NCBI RefSeq assembly: GCF_964340395.1
Contig: NC_135562.1
Location: forward strand, 2,692,634 to 2,753,633
Length of the DNA stretch: 61,000 bases
DNA from: Glandiceps talaboti
Taxonomy: Eukaryota; Hemichordata; Enteropneusta; Spengelidae
Direction: 5' to 3'
The position numbers and the translations under genes were made by a program. Shown here piece after piece: positions 1-32,690 of this stretch. The notes under the pieces were generated by a model that worked only from the letters and a program-made list of their open reading frames with translations, was not told the origin of the DNA and did no database searches. How positions within the stretch are numbered: position 1 is the stretch's first letter; every line of letters starts with the position of its first letter.

Positions 1-694
1 TGTGTCCAATAGACATCACTATGGCACGTTGCAAATTACCGTTCACTGGTTCTGTTTAATTGATACAGACGCACAGAAACCAATAACAAACTACACATGC
101 TGCACTTTTAGATCGCAAGATTGAATGAATACAGTTTCTTGCTACATTTTGTCGGAATGAAATGAAAGGTGCCACCATGCACACTGAAGACATCAAAACA
201 TTGGCGTCGTGGGTCTGCGGCTAGCTACAATATGTTTAGATGGTTTATTCCATTCAGACGCAATCCCCAAATTGTAGCAAGAAATTTCGATCTTGCCGCT
301 ATCTTACTTACAGTGTAGTGTATCATGTGCAGTTACTTGTTCGTGTCTGCGTCGTTGTATCATACAGAGCCAAGGAACAGCTACCTACAAGTCGCTGTGT
401 AAAGTATAGTCTACGTAATTGTTTATTAAACAGACAACGATACAGAAAGAAAAAACTACACGAGCTTGCCCATGTTACCATATTGTAATGGAAAGTACAA
501 TTATATATAACGAAATTCACCGTTTTATGGGGTCATTCAACACAATAGTACACATCATGCTGGATCATTAGTAATACAAGGATTAAATACTTCTCATAAC
601 TAATCAACTTTAGCAATACTCAATAACATTGTTACAAGGTCTTATTTTCTTATATTCATATTTACGTCTGTGTTGTGTTATTTTCTCTCCATAG
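1..694. repeat. RIM intron; dispersed repeat D, copy 1 (about 20-480)
   Basis: No exon recognised. About 20-480 is similar to about 4430-4830 in the same orientation; the clearest shared block is ACATCAAAACATTGGCGTC with flanking TTTCTTGCTAC and GTGCCACCATGCA. It looks like an old, diverged interspersed element without visible ends. Confidence 0.6.
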
Positions 695-12887
<12,193 letters not shown>

Positions 12888-13135
12888 GCTGAATTTATTT
12901 ACGGTTTTTATTTTTCCATGTATATGGTATACTTGGTTAGGATGGGGAAATGGTGTACCGCGTTCAACAAGCCATCTACCAAATATCCTACCAATATCCT
13001 ATATTATTTATTATTATTATTATTATATTATTATATCTATCCTATCACGGTAAACTGTAAGTTCCCCGATTATCCGTTACGCATGCGCGTGTCCGGAAGC
13101 CTTGTTACGATTCCTTTCATTTACGTCTGTTAAGA

Positions 13136-13141
13136 AATAAA
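13136..13141 (+). terminator. Candidate poly(A) signal for the RIM gene
   Basis: Canonical AATAAA 249 nt downstream of the RIM stop codon. First such hexamer after the stop; a longer 3' UTR is possible. Confidence 0.5.
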
Positions 13142-14700
13142 CCAATAGCAGAACAAAAAATATAGAAAAAAACGTAGTTAAAGTGTTACAAACACTGGGT
13201 GTACAGTGGAAGCTAGTTGACTTGAAACAAAACGTTCCCAGGCTCAAAAAAATCATATATTAGATATTGCTACGCTTTACATTATCGACAAAAAATGTAG
13301 TATACTTTATATGTTGTAGCATTTCTGACGTGACAAATATCTTACTAACACTGCTACATTTTCTGCGCATGTCAAAAATACCAATGTATTATAATGTATC
13401 AAATTATCATGCATCAATTAATGTTGATCCAGAAAGTATAATGTAGAGATGTTAAAGTGTAGATGTCGTGCGATGTGTATTTATCATCTAGCATATGTTT
13501 GGGGTGCTTACAAATAATAGTTTGACGCTAACATTCAAAAGTTTCTTGGCTATACCAAGCATCATGTGCAATCCCAAGCTATATCTTGGTTTGATGTGTT
13601 CTCGTGTACCGATGTGTTCCTCTTCCTCCATTGTTGCTTAGTAAACATTCTCTTGTGGAGGATACCCTGACGTAAAAGAACGTTTCAACGAATGTTAATG
13701 TCAAACTCCCTTGTATGTAAGCGCCGCAAAACGTATGACATGCGCAATGGAAGATACACAACACGTGACCACTTCACTTTAAGAAGATTTCAGTCCTTGA
13801 GACAAGCGATAACAAGCAATGCTAGTAGGGACTTTCTGTCGAGCCAGACATTCAATTCGTTTCAACTTTACTTGCTTCCATTGTTTCACACCACTATATA
13901 AACGACATATAGTACATGTTATAATCACTCTATTTATAGCTAATTATGTATGTATAAATTAATTATGTCATGTTTAAATGTGTTTTTGGAATTGTTCACG
14001 TCATAATGACATACTGCAATGGTTGCACAATTCATCACCAGTATAAAACTGATTTACAATTAAAAGATTTATTTATATAAGACTATACATATCATGTCAT
14101 TGACATGCAGTGAATGTACTTAATAATATATATATTGCACCGGATTATCTACCTTTTAAATGTTGAACGTACATAATACATACGTGAAACAGACCGCGTT
14201 TGAACCAAGTTAAGTTGTTAAATTATTTAGGGAACAGAAACTAGAGCAATTATACTTGAATTGAATTATATAGGAGGATACGACAAAATTTCTTATAGTG
14301 AGTAATTATTTATGTGAATAACAAATAGTAAACTAGTGATTGAATTTAGTTTATGATTGCAGAATATAACTAGTAACTATTAACTACGATTATATATAAT
14401 GGTGATACATATAATAATTGGATTCTACTATGTTTGAAGGGTATGAACGTTATCTAAATTTGAGTTTTCAAATAATGTCAACGTTTGTCTCGAGTTTATT
14501 TTTCATTTTCTGCCCAAAGTCGTAGAAAAGATATCATATTTGACTCTGAGTAATTACGATCGGATCTTTATACAATGGTATATTGTTGTGTTTATTTTGA
14601 AGACCCTCTGACATACGGTATATGTGCCTTGTAAAAGAGATAATCTTCTCAAATTGGGAAATGTCTCGCGGAAATATGAACGTTGCTACCATCAACTTAG
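13142..14700. other. Region downstream of RIM, nothing recognised
   Basis: AT-rich DNA with no ORF resembling a known protein, no clear tandem array and no element ends that I can define. Confidence 0.6.
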
Positions 14701-14716
14701 GGATTAGATTACTTGA

Positions 14717-15032
14717 TGACGTCATGGTTACTTGATGACGTCATGTAGGGGTAGGTTAATTTCTATTTCGGAGGATTATTGTATGACGGTTAGCTTACTA
14801 TATCTAGAATTAATCGTATCACGTTCAGATGCGTGCAAGTACGTCATGTTAAGTTGTGATAACGATAATAACGCACTTTTGATCCACTTGTCACGGTACG
14901 AAGTTAGTTTTTTTAAATCTAGTACAATATAACATGTCCATCTCTTAATATTCTGTAACTTTATAATCGTTTCGATGTTAACAGAAATTGGTATCCATGG
15001 ATCGAATACAATCACGTGATACAATGACGTCA
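14717..15032. promoter_or_regulatory. Cluster of three full CRE palindromes plus CACGTG
   Basis: TGACGTCA occurs at 14717-14724, 14736-14743 and 15025-15032; the first two are on a 19-bp tandem duplication. CACGTG lies at 15013-15018 and a half-site (ACGTCA) near 14840. CRE is bound by CREB/ATF bZIP factors. Whether this is an enhancer or chance is unknown; it is 1.8 kb downstream of the RIM stop codon. Confidence 0.45.
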
Positions 15033-15449
15033 TCGAAGACAGTAATTCAGTCTGAGATAGGCAAACACGTAACATTCCCATTTACTGACGGGTTTTTCAA
15101 CATTGAGTTTTTTAAATATTTATTTTAACAATTGATTTCTTTTTAAATAAATGGGACTGTGGTTTTTGATATTTGGAGGGAATTTACAAATGATTATTTT
15201 TGTACTTTTGTACGAAGAAAAGATGATTGCAGTAGCTGAGTTGATTTGATAACAATAACCTCTACACAAAGTAAATAAATTATGGGATAGGTATTTTCGT
15301 AAAAAAGTGCATTGAACTTTGATGTGGGTAGGTCACACGACTTGATAAAATGGCAGGAGCACATAATGTTAATGTCGTCACCGGGTATAGTTAGAGAAAT
15401 CATTTTAATGGCCTAAAAAAATCTTAATTTTTCAAATTTATTGTTATCT

Positions 15450-15801
15450 AGGCCTAATAAAAAGATTGTGTGGTTCCGATTACACTCAATTTTAGAATAG
15501 GTGGGGAAGGTAGATTTTTTATTTTATTTTTTATTTTATTTTTTTTCATATGTGTCTAGTTCAGATAGTTATGTTTTCCGTTGTTTTCCATATGGTCTCT
15601 GTGTTATTGGTTTCTTCTCATCAGATGTACAGCCATTCCAGATTAGAAGAACAGTTTTATATTGTCTGTTTTCAGTTGATGTCAGTTTCCGCACCCACTA
15701 TTTCTCGCGAAACTTCACAATTTTCGCGATTTAGGGTCAGCAGTGAAAAGCTAGGTGGGGTAGGGTAACCGGAACCAAACAACTTGTTTAGGCCTTAAAG
15801 A
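15450..15801. mobile_element. Possible MITE with GGCCTAA ends
   Basis: Left end GGCCTAA followed by TGGTTCCGATTAC and right end GTAACCGGAACCA followed by TTAGGCC are imperfect inverted copies. Internal sequence is T-rich and noncoding. Target duplication not resolved. Confidence 0.4.
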
Positions 15802-16289
15802 GGATCTTTACTAGCATTCCACTTTCTCTTCCATAGGTCAAAGGTTACTATCGTGTGTACGTGACGTGTCCCGGTCACGTGTCCAATAAACTGATAAACA
15901 TTAAGTAGTATATCATGGCCTAATATTACATGTTTACTTTAAAAGCCATCTTAAATATCATAATTAATCAGCAATAAAAATACCATGACAACACAAAATA
16001 ACGTTTGTACCTTATGTGACTTTTTACACGTCTTTTTCTTCTTCCTGTTTATACTCTTTGAGAGTCTTAAGTTGAATTGTTATACTAAAACTTTTCCAGA
16101 AAATTGAGCCTTTGCCTGCACATGTAAAGTGCATTTTAGAAACTCGAATTTGTCCGACTTGTCAGATATACTATTGCAATAGTAAAAGAATAAGGGGGTG
16201 GGGGTGGGGTGTTACATATACCAATTAATGTGTAGGCGGCACCTCGAGGACCAATTCAAGGTTCTTCAATCTCTCTCCAAAGTTTGCAT

Positions 16290-16560
16290 ACGAAAACTTG
16301 TTCTTAAGTCCTTTTGAAATACTAAAACAAATTTTAGGGTTCACCTGCACTATCTTCAAGTTGTCACTTCCCTAATGAACACAGTATTCGGTGGTCAATT
16401 GAATTTGACTTTATTTTGATGTCATTTCAAAAATACATACGTTAACCCCCTGATTTTTTTTCTTGATTTGAATTAAGAATGGGTTGGAGTTTTCTTGAAC
16501 AAATTAATAGAAACAGTTTATTAATTATAAGATTTTTATTTCTGAGGCTCACACAACACA
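16290..16560 (+). repeat. Dispersed repeat E, copy 1
   Basis: Shares blocks with the reverse complement of about 36150-36430: CCTTTTGAA, AACACAGTATTCG, a TTTTTTCTTGATTT tract, AAGAATGGGTTGGA and CAGTTTATT. An interspersed, noncoding family member. Confidence 0.7.
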
Positions 16561-17351
16561 AACAAAATATATGTGCGACGTGTTTGATTTTCGTATAAAA
16601 CTGTTTCTTCTAGAAAATCTAATTGTACATATTAATTGAAATAGGGGCAGTCAATAGTATTAGTATTATGTATTCTCATTACTGCAAATCAAGCGTTCAC
16701 CAGAAACTTGAATAATAGCCATAAACTATGCTATGTAAATCTACCAGTGTTATGAACGTAATCATCGTCGCCACATCAGTGTGACGTAGTATTAAGAGCG
16801 CCATCAACGACAATTAGTCAAAACTTGAAACAGAGGACAAATAATGAAAATCGGGTGGATGCTGCCAAAGGGATGATACTACGCATTTTGATTACTCTTC
16901 TAAACCAATGTTAAAGCGACAAAAGCTGTTTTAGAGTGTACATTTTGCTGTATATTTGAAAGATATTCACAGTATAGTATTCGACTTATTAAGTGTTGGA
17001 TGTATTATCCTTGTTCACGTTCACAGGTTTTGATGAGACAACAGGAGTATACAGCTTTATCTTTGTGTAACACTGTGTATTTTGTTTTGTTACGTATTGG
17101 GTGCTATTTATAGATATCACATTGTGCATAGTATCACATTACTCAAATCACTAATTGCTAATTAGATTCGCTATATTAAAATTTGTAAATATGAGTCTTA
17201 CACATGAGAACATGTAGTAACTTATTATTGAATATAACTTTTAAAAAAATAATACTGCGCGAGCTACAACTTAATATATTTTTTGAAATTGTTTTCTTTG
17301 ATACAATAACTTACTACCTGTATGCATAACAAATCAAATCAAACTGATGTC

Positions 17352-17740
17352 TAGGTCCGTACCCAAAAATCATCGCCCTCAACGGCGGTCACGAATTAAA
17401 CCTGTTATGACAATACTAATGGATGATAGACCACAGATTAACAATGTACGATGTCTGGTTATTGGTATTATAATAATTTACAGTGAAAAGATTGTGGTTA
17501 TCTGATTAAAAAATGATACCCCAGTTACCAACTTGTACTGTTTTAATATGGTGACAGATTCAAAACCAGGCTTTAAACTTGTCACTGCCCCACTTACGGA
17601 CATTGTTAACCACAAATCAACATTCTGTTTATAAGTAACTTGCCAATTTTAGTGAATATATATTTGATGAAAATCTATCCCAGTTGCAGCTAGTGCAGAT
17701 TTAATACAATATATGCTTCTATTTGTAGAAATATTATTGT
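17352..17740 (+). repeat. Dispersed repeat F, copy 1
   Basis: Begins AGGTCCGTACCC then CGCCCTCAACGGCG; later blocks AACAATGTACGATGTCT, TGGTTATCTGAT and CCAGTTGCAGCTAGTGCAG recur at 36719 and 58835. Noncoding, apparently several hundred bp long. Confidence 0.7.
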
Positions 17741-18617
17741 GGAAACATCAGTATCGGCAGAGTGAACACAAGATGTATCTTCAGTCCAAAACATTTACAG
17801 TATCTATAGAAACAAAAGCACACATACACTTTGCACCTATTCCACATACCTTCCTTTGCAAAATTATATTACCAGCTGAAGACAGTCATTTGAAAAACTT
17901 AGTTATATTTATTCAGAATGTGAATGCCTATCTAGGGACGTTTCTATGACAATTGCCGAGATAGTATATACATATTACTTTTGCTTTACAAAAACAATAA
18001 TTTACCTCTCATGCATGCTGTGATATAGCAAATATTTCCCTATGTGTTCAACCTAAGGAAATAGTTGCTAGCTATAGACGGAATAATAGGTGTCGACAAG
18101 TGCTCGAATACAGCCAGGCAGTAAGTGTATTAGAGTGGATAGTTGTGGATATTGAGATTCTATTACATTACAATTGATATGGAAATTTTATTACATTTTA
18201 AAAGCGAGATGGAAATGTATTACATTTTGGAAGAGTCAACTGTAAAGATTTGGAGATTTTATTAGATGTTAGAGTCGATATGTACATTTTACATTTTAGA
18301 GTCAATAGTCATTGAGTTTTTATTACATGGCGCTCAAAGAGGCGATATTTATTTATTTTTACTTTTATTTTGAATGTGAAATTGTTTTGGTTTCAAACAT
18401 TATTGAGTGTGTATATTTTGTATGTAAAAACTGCACACTGTTTTTTGAATGTTGGAAACTATTCACGCTTTGTTATACGCATGGATATATTGAATATGGG
18501 AAAATAAACCTGACTGTGATAATATTCTGATTATTCTAGTAGTTTTAATTTCATGGGGGTATGTGGGATTTACAGAGTTTTTTGTTTTTTGTTGTTTTTT
18601 TTTGTTTGGTTTGGTTT

Positions 18618-18648
<31 letters not shown>

Positions 18649-19344
18649 GGGGGGGGGAGTTATTATTTGCCCATTTTGAAGGTACCAGCCCTGTACATGT
18701 AGTATCTACTTACTGAAGCATACTTCAACCATGTACACTGATATACAAAGCAAATACAGCAATGTTTATAAATTGTCTTGTCATGCAAAGAAATATAGAA
18801 ATGTCTGTAATGTAATTGTCAAGCTAGCAGATTTAGAAAGACAACACTGTATGTGGTGACATGGTCTTGATTGTATGAGTGTTGTGTGCCAATCTAAATA
18901 CCACACAGTTAGGGGGTTCACACTATACAAGTTGTGTTGACTGTGAGGCAACTTGATTAAAATAACATGACAAAGGTGAACAGTTTAAAGTCAACCCTGA
19001 GGCAGGTTAACTAAGGTCAAGTGGATGACAGTAGTTTACAACATTATATTGATTATGTCAGGTAGTATTTAGTTTCCTAGATAAAGGTTCAATAGGACAG
19101 ATTACAAGGTCACAGTTCAAGGTCAAAGTTCAGGCTTACTGCAAATGGAGGTTATGATTTTGGTAAGTGATTCACACGTTAACAAAATACAATGTGAACG
19201 AGAGCCAAAATCCAGTTTTTCATTTTTTCAACTAATTTCTCCTGTGTCAAAACTCACATTGAGTCTGACTATAGCAATGGTATAAAAATAAGCATACAAT
19301 ATTCTACGTGTACATTTTGTATGTATCTAAAGGGTGATCCCTTG
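17741..19344. other. Intergenic; degenerate minisatellite and poly(T)/poly(G) tract
   Basis: About 18150-18328 is a degenerate tandem repeat of a roughly 35-45-bp unit built on TGGAAATTTTATTACATTTT. At 18583-18657 a T-rich tract ends in a G run. No gene recognised. Confidence 0.55.
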
Positions 19345-19350
19345 TTTATT
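19345..19350 (-). terminator. Candidate poly(A) signal for the RSRC1-like gene
   Basis: AATAAA on the minus strand about 167 nt past the stop codon at 19517-19519. Confidence 0.45.
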
Positions 19351-19516
19351 TGTTTCTTATCAGGAAACCCTTAAAAATAATGTGAGTCTATAGGTTGCGA
19401 AACAAATGGGAAAAAGAGACGTGTATGTTTGTAGCGATGAATCATTCTATTTAAAGTTATGATTAAAAATCTGGATGTTTCAATACTATGTCAATACTCT
19501 TAGTGACCTTCTGTGT

Positions 19517-26891
<7,375 letters not shown>

Positions 26892-27044
26892 GGTTAACAA
26901 TTCGTCACCAATCAAACATCTGTATCAATTAATATTGCCTTCAAAAGAAAATAGAAAAATTGCAATAAATTATATGAAGATGAAAGTTATGAACCACAAT
27001 GAAAATAAATATTGTTTTCTTGTGTTATCCTTTGAAATACTTTT

Positions 27045-27145
27045 AAAGGGCCATGTTTCAGTCCCTGGTCATCATATTAGTATTATATTATAAGGACTAC
27101 ATGGAATCACTTCTTTTGTTTTGGACCAAAGACCACAATTATCAC
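27045..27145 (+). repeat. Dispersed repeat G, copy 1
   Basis: TTTCAGTCCCTGGTCATCAT, ATTAGTATTATATTATAAGG and TTTTGGACCAAAG recur in diverged form at about 30655-30770 and 37620-37735. Confidence 0.6.
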
Positions 27146-27202
27146 TGACTGCTGGGCTGCATATTGAACACTGCTGTAAGAACACTTCACATTTATATAA
27201 TA

Positions 27203-27446
27203 GGGAACTTGCAATCCAGACTGAGCATGCTCAAATGCAAAGGACCATGGGATTATCTGTGGTTATCGTAATACCTATCTGGAGCTTCCGATTAAAATAA
27301 ACCTCCCACATTGCTCAGGGTGACTATGAATTGATTATTTGTGGTTACAATCAATGTATCAACATTGTTTACAATGCTATTTGATTAGTATTTATTATTA
27401 CATTTCCCATGATGCAACATTCAACATGGTGGGTTTGCAAGTTCCC
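27203..27446. mobile_element. 244-bp MITE with GGGAACTTGCAA ends and TA target
   Basis: Ends GGGAACTTGCAA and TTGCAAGTTCCC are perfect inverted repeats; weaker inverted similarity continues to about 45 bp (ACCATGGGAT against ATTTCCCATGATG). TA flanks both sides. Noncoding; it probably lies in the 5' UTR intron of the RSRC1-like gene. Confidence 0.75.
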
Positions 27447-27910
27447 TATTGCATAGGTCCAGATCGAAACAGGTGCATGCAGGATTGTGATTGAGAATAC
27501 CTGGTGCCAGGCTGGTGGCAAAGTAAATGTCAGCTTCCAAGTACACACACCCACAGTGAGTGTGGATTGCATTTGACAGAGTACCTTTGGAGAAAACACA
27601 CGTCACGAGAAGGCAAGGATCTCTTCACTGCAATGCTGCCCGATATTCCTACTACAATGCGTACTTACCAGAATCTTAATTTGTGAGTAATACAGTGTAT
27701 TTTCTTCTTTGGTGGTTTTGCCTATCATTTGTGAATTTGTGATATATTATACAAAACACAGTATATGATCTCCCCCCCCCCCCCCACTGATACATGATGC
27801 CCCCTTCCCTACCATTTTTGTAATTGATGGATTGCGGTACAACCATGTTTAATGAGGTATAAATAAGACCATCATTATTTTTGAGGGTCCTAAAAACAAA
27901 ATTCAGGTGG

Positions 27911-28260
27911 TTACAAAAGAACTCTTTCCAGAAACCGCACGTGTTGGTTGATCGAACATGGGCATGTAACGTTAGAATAACATCGTGTGTGTGTCAAATC
28001 TGATCCTAATGCACAGGTGATAGAGGGACTGTGAATGATGTGGTGAAGAAGAACGAAGTGCCGCAGAATGGATAGTCTTGCTGCTAGACGTTCGGGCTTT
28101 TTTCCGATACAATAAGCGAACGAAGTTCGCAGTGAGGGCTTGTTCCATCCTCGATAGCGATGTTCGGTCATGTGTCGTAAATTGTATCCGAAGAACATCC
28201 GAGGTCTAGCAGATACATATGTAGACTACAGAATGGAAAGCCGTGGTATCTCGGCATCTC
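27911..28260. other. GC-richer block, unrecognised 96-codon ORF on minus strand
   Basis: Between the RSRC1 start and its likely promoter is a locally CpG-richer segment with a minus-strand ORF (28198-27911) beginning MFFGYNLRHMTEHRYRGWNK. I see no family motif. It may be noncoding first-exon sequence, a gene relic or chance. Confidence 0.35.
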
Positions 28261-28419
28261 TGGACCTAATGAGTTAAGCCGAAAGCAAGCCATATACTTA
28301 CATACAATATTGGTAAACGCAGCCTACGTCAATAACAGCTGAGTTAACTCCATGTACACACAAACAACTAGAGAGAAATCACATGTATTTATACAGCATA
28401 TAAACAATGTTCAGTGACT

Positions 28420-28560
28420 GGAAGTCGCCATTTTTTGTTTCTCATTTTGACGTCTTGAGGGCGCTATACACAGGCGATAACTAACTGAATGTCGCCAACC
28501 ACCCGGCGGCGGCGTAAACTACGTGGCTAGGTGGCCAAACAAAGTCTGCGACAAAACGAA
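28420..28560 (-). promoter_or_regulatory. Candidate promoter/first exon of the RSRC1-like gene
   Basis: CpG-rich stretch (GGCGGCGGCG near 28504-28515) with a YY1-like AAAATGGCGAC on the minus strand (28434-28424) and a CRE-like TGACGTCT at 28448. This motif set is typical of TATA-less housekeeping promoters, which suits an SR protein. The ATG within the YY1 site would open only a six-codon uORF. Inference; no transcript evidence. Confidence 0.5.
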
Positions 28561-29538
28561 TCAGGAGAACTACTAGATCTCTTGCCACACAGAAATTTAG
28601 TGACACTGGAATTAACTATGCAAAGTTCTGGCTTGAAACCCGGGTGTATGTTTATGTATATTTTAAGAAGTTCGACAGCACGTAATTGAACAAGAGTACA
28701 AGAATGGCTTGAGTCTTTGACTAACTTGTTTAGTGGCTATCTGAAAATTTGCTTCACTTCATGTACTATCTAAATGTAAGACAGCGAACTAAAGTCACAG
28801 ATCGTGAAGATACTACTAGTTTAACCTCAGAGGGCCTTTCCAAAAAGTTTTATTCGAATGTGATAATACTATTTATCATAATCTTGTGACTCGGGGGAAA
28901 AAATGTCAATCGTATTGGTCGGACATAACAAATCAATCGCATCTTTTGGTAACTGATAAAAGTCTTTCCAATAATTATATTAAATTATAGTTGATGACAT
29001 TTCTGTGAGTCAGAACCACGTCTACAAAGCTTGTGGCTGTAAAAGTACGTGTTATGATCACAGGGGGCAAAGTAATGTAATATGATATAGGTCGTCATTA
29101 CAATACGTTGAAGTGAAGCATCACAACAAGGCTAAACCGCGATCGTGGTCTGAAGGAACCGTCACAAAGGCAAATACCAGCTGCGTTTACGCCATTCAAC
29201 TGTATGAACAATTTGGCAACAATTATCGTTTAATTGCAATTCTACATATAAGAAGGGTTGTCAATCAGACCACTCAACGTACATGTAACAGGAGTACACT
29301 TTGTTGCCAAAATAGTTCAATTAAGTCTAACTTTTCAAAGACAAATGAGCATAACAACGAAGAGAACGTCACCCTTGAGTTGTCATGAAAGATGTTCAAA
29401 CAGGCCACCCGGAGAGGAGAAGTCCGACAACTGTGTCAATAAATTCATTTGTAGCGCTAGCTGTGATGTCATCGTATTTTTCTATTGATAACTGTTTTAA
29501 TCGGTCGATATTGAATACGTTCAAAAGAACTGCGAACA

Positions 29539-29670
29539 AGTCTGTGTTGTGTTGTGTTGTGTTGTGTTGTGTTGTGTTGTGTTGTGTTGTGTTGTGTTGT
29601 GTTGCGTTATTTTGTTATGTTATGTTATGTTACGTTACGTTATATTATGTTATGTTATGTTATGTTGTGT
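29539..29670. repeat. GTTGT / GTTAT pentanucleotide array
   Basis: About 14 GTTGT units pass into GTTAT and GTTAC variants. Confidence 0.95.
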
Positions 29671-31365
29671 GTTATTGTGCATTTTTAAATTTCTGTTAAA
29701 TATTACAACAATTCTTCAATTTGGTTAGTGTTTAAATTAATAGAAGGAAACCCTGTACATTATACTTTGAAAAATGGTCATATATTATGTTTGATCTGAC
29801 TATGCTTGCCTGTCGGATAGTTTGTTTGTTTGTTTGTTTGTTTGTTTGTTTGTTTGTTTATTTGTTTGTTTGCTCGCTTGCCTGCTTGTCGGTTTGCTTG
29901 TCTACTTGCAAGTATTCAAGTGGCAAGTGTGTTTTCACTGTAAATACGTATACGAGATGAATCTATCCACTCGGTCTCTCCGAATGCGTTATTTTGCATG
30001 ACTGAGTAGTGTCTCTGTTCTCCCATTGTCGCAAATGAGAATTTACAACAATATGGTCTCGAACAGCAATCAAAACATAACACTTCATCGAATAATGAAC
30101 TATTTATATATTCTTCCAGACAATTTTTATTGACTAGTGCATATCACATAAAGTACTATCATTTTTCAACATTTGCATGTCAAATTATCCACAACAAGCA
30201 CAACACAAAGTAATATGAAACATATAACTGAGTTGTCCCCTCAACAGTAAACCGTTCATGCTTCAATGAAAAAAACGGCCAAAATATTTGTCAACCGGAA
30301 GGCACAGTAGCCAAGAAATTGACATGTATTTGTCTGTGTAGATTGCGTGCTACTTACAAGATTTGTAAACTCAGTGGAGCAAACAGTAAATATTTAACTA
30401 AACCACTCGACATACCTTGACACAAAGAGCTAATGTATTGAAGTAAATGTAAGGAGAAACCAACACATAGAATAACATTTGTTACCAAAGGAACTTGACG
30501 AATGGTGACATCGTACCCGATACTTACAATGACATCTACCCAGGCATTCACTTATACAGATTTATTCTAAATCCTATACTTATTAGATCTATCCTCCAGA
30601 CCACAGACAAGTAAGACATTCCTTACTTGTCTGTGTCCAAACATAGCAGTTTCCTGTTAAAGACCTGTGATTCAGTCCAAGGTTCTCAGACTAATACTAT
30701 CTTTTCAGTTATAAGACTTAGTGAAGTTGTAAGGATCATGATTATCTTTCTGGTTTTTTTAACCAACTTTGAAGTTTTTCCAGACGTCCGTTTTTCTTAC
30801 CCCACAATTATAATTCTCATCTTGAATGAGTCCACCGAATGTTTACTTCTGTAAGACCTGTTACTTAAATCGACATTTCAATTTTAAAAGCACAATATAT
30901 ATGAAAAGGTTTACTATACTGTTTATGTAAATAGAGGCGTCTATTCTATAATGTAATTAAGTGTACATACGTTCGCAGTAACACCATTCCTTTTCAGTTA
31001 ATCACAGCCGGATTTTAAGTTATTTTGGAACTTTAAGTTATACCATCTTTACTTTTCTGAGAAATCTACGAAGCAGTTTGATATGTAAGGAAAGGCACTT
31101 TGAATTATGAGAACCCACATCCTTGTTAGAAATACAAACGCATAGTATATACAAGAGGATGTTCTATTTAGTTAGTCTGGATAACGCAGCGTGCAAGCGC
31201 ACTTGATTTGATTTTGAATTACACGTACTTATACTCGAGATAAACCGATACTTAAATTACAAGTACTTGCGACAACGTTTTTGTTAAATAATAGACCCTC
31301 TCCCTCTCCAACGTCTATAAGGTTAAATACAAAACTTATATTCAAGTGCGATATCAAGATACCCC

Positions 31366-31517
<152 letters not shown>

Positions 31518-32402
31518 GTGTGTGTGCTACGAATAAACTAAACCAATCATCCACAACTGTATGTTTCAACATTGTATGAATATACGCTTACATATACTAA
31601 GTTACCATAGTGAAGGACATGACGAATAGGTCTGACAGAGTCATAAAACTCACAAGTTCATAATTTTAACCAGTAGATGTGAAAGAGTGCGTACTCAAGG
31701 ATTAAATGGGCCTTCACCTTCAAGTCAGCAAATCAACACTTACTAAAGGTCACATAAATCATATGTCATCGTTCTATCCCACACGTAGTTTACTATACAG
31801 ATGTGAGACAATTCAATCATTGACATAACACTAAGCAAAACATGTGACACGTTTTAAACAAAAAACTTCAAACTAGTCTTTTTAAGAAGACATAAATCTG
31901 AAAAGTCTGACGTTTTGATGAACCCTTTTTGTACAACTTTAGACAAATATTTAGCTGATCGACAATTAAACCTTTACCTTCTCAAACTCAAACTCATCAT
32001 TTCCCCACTTTGTGTTTACTCACTATTAGGTTGCTATATAGTTTGTAGGATCTGTTGAACACGAGTCTAACGCCACAGTGCTATTTTATCTCGCCTTCAG
32101 CAATATGTATGATATTCGATATTACTTTAACGCCGCAATATAAGTGTTATTACATATCATATTCATTTTACTACTGTTACAGTAATAAATAATAATGATA
32201 TTTCGTCACATTTTCAGTGACATTTGGGTGAGTTGTCCGGTCACGATTTCCTAGCAAATACAAATACACGTACTTGTTTAATATATAGCGTTGCTGACAT
32301 TGACAAGCGAAGCTCGTTCAGGTTAAGAAACCTTTATGGAATGTAGACAACTTATTTTAATATCCTTATACACTGCCGAAAAGTGTTTGAAAAGTATTGC
32401 CA

Positions 32403-32690
<288 letters not shown>

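Noticed and set aside
29113-29388. 91-codon ORF starting MKHHNKAKPRSW
   Set aside because: No family motif, splice support or composition change. Left unannotated.
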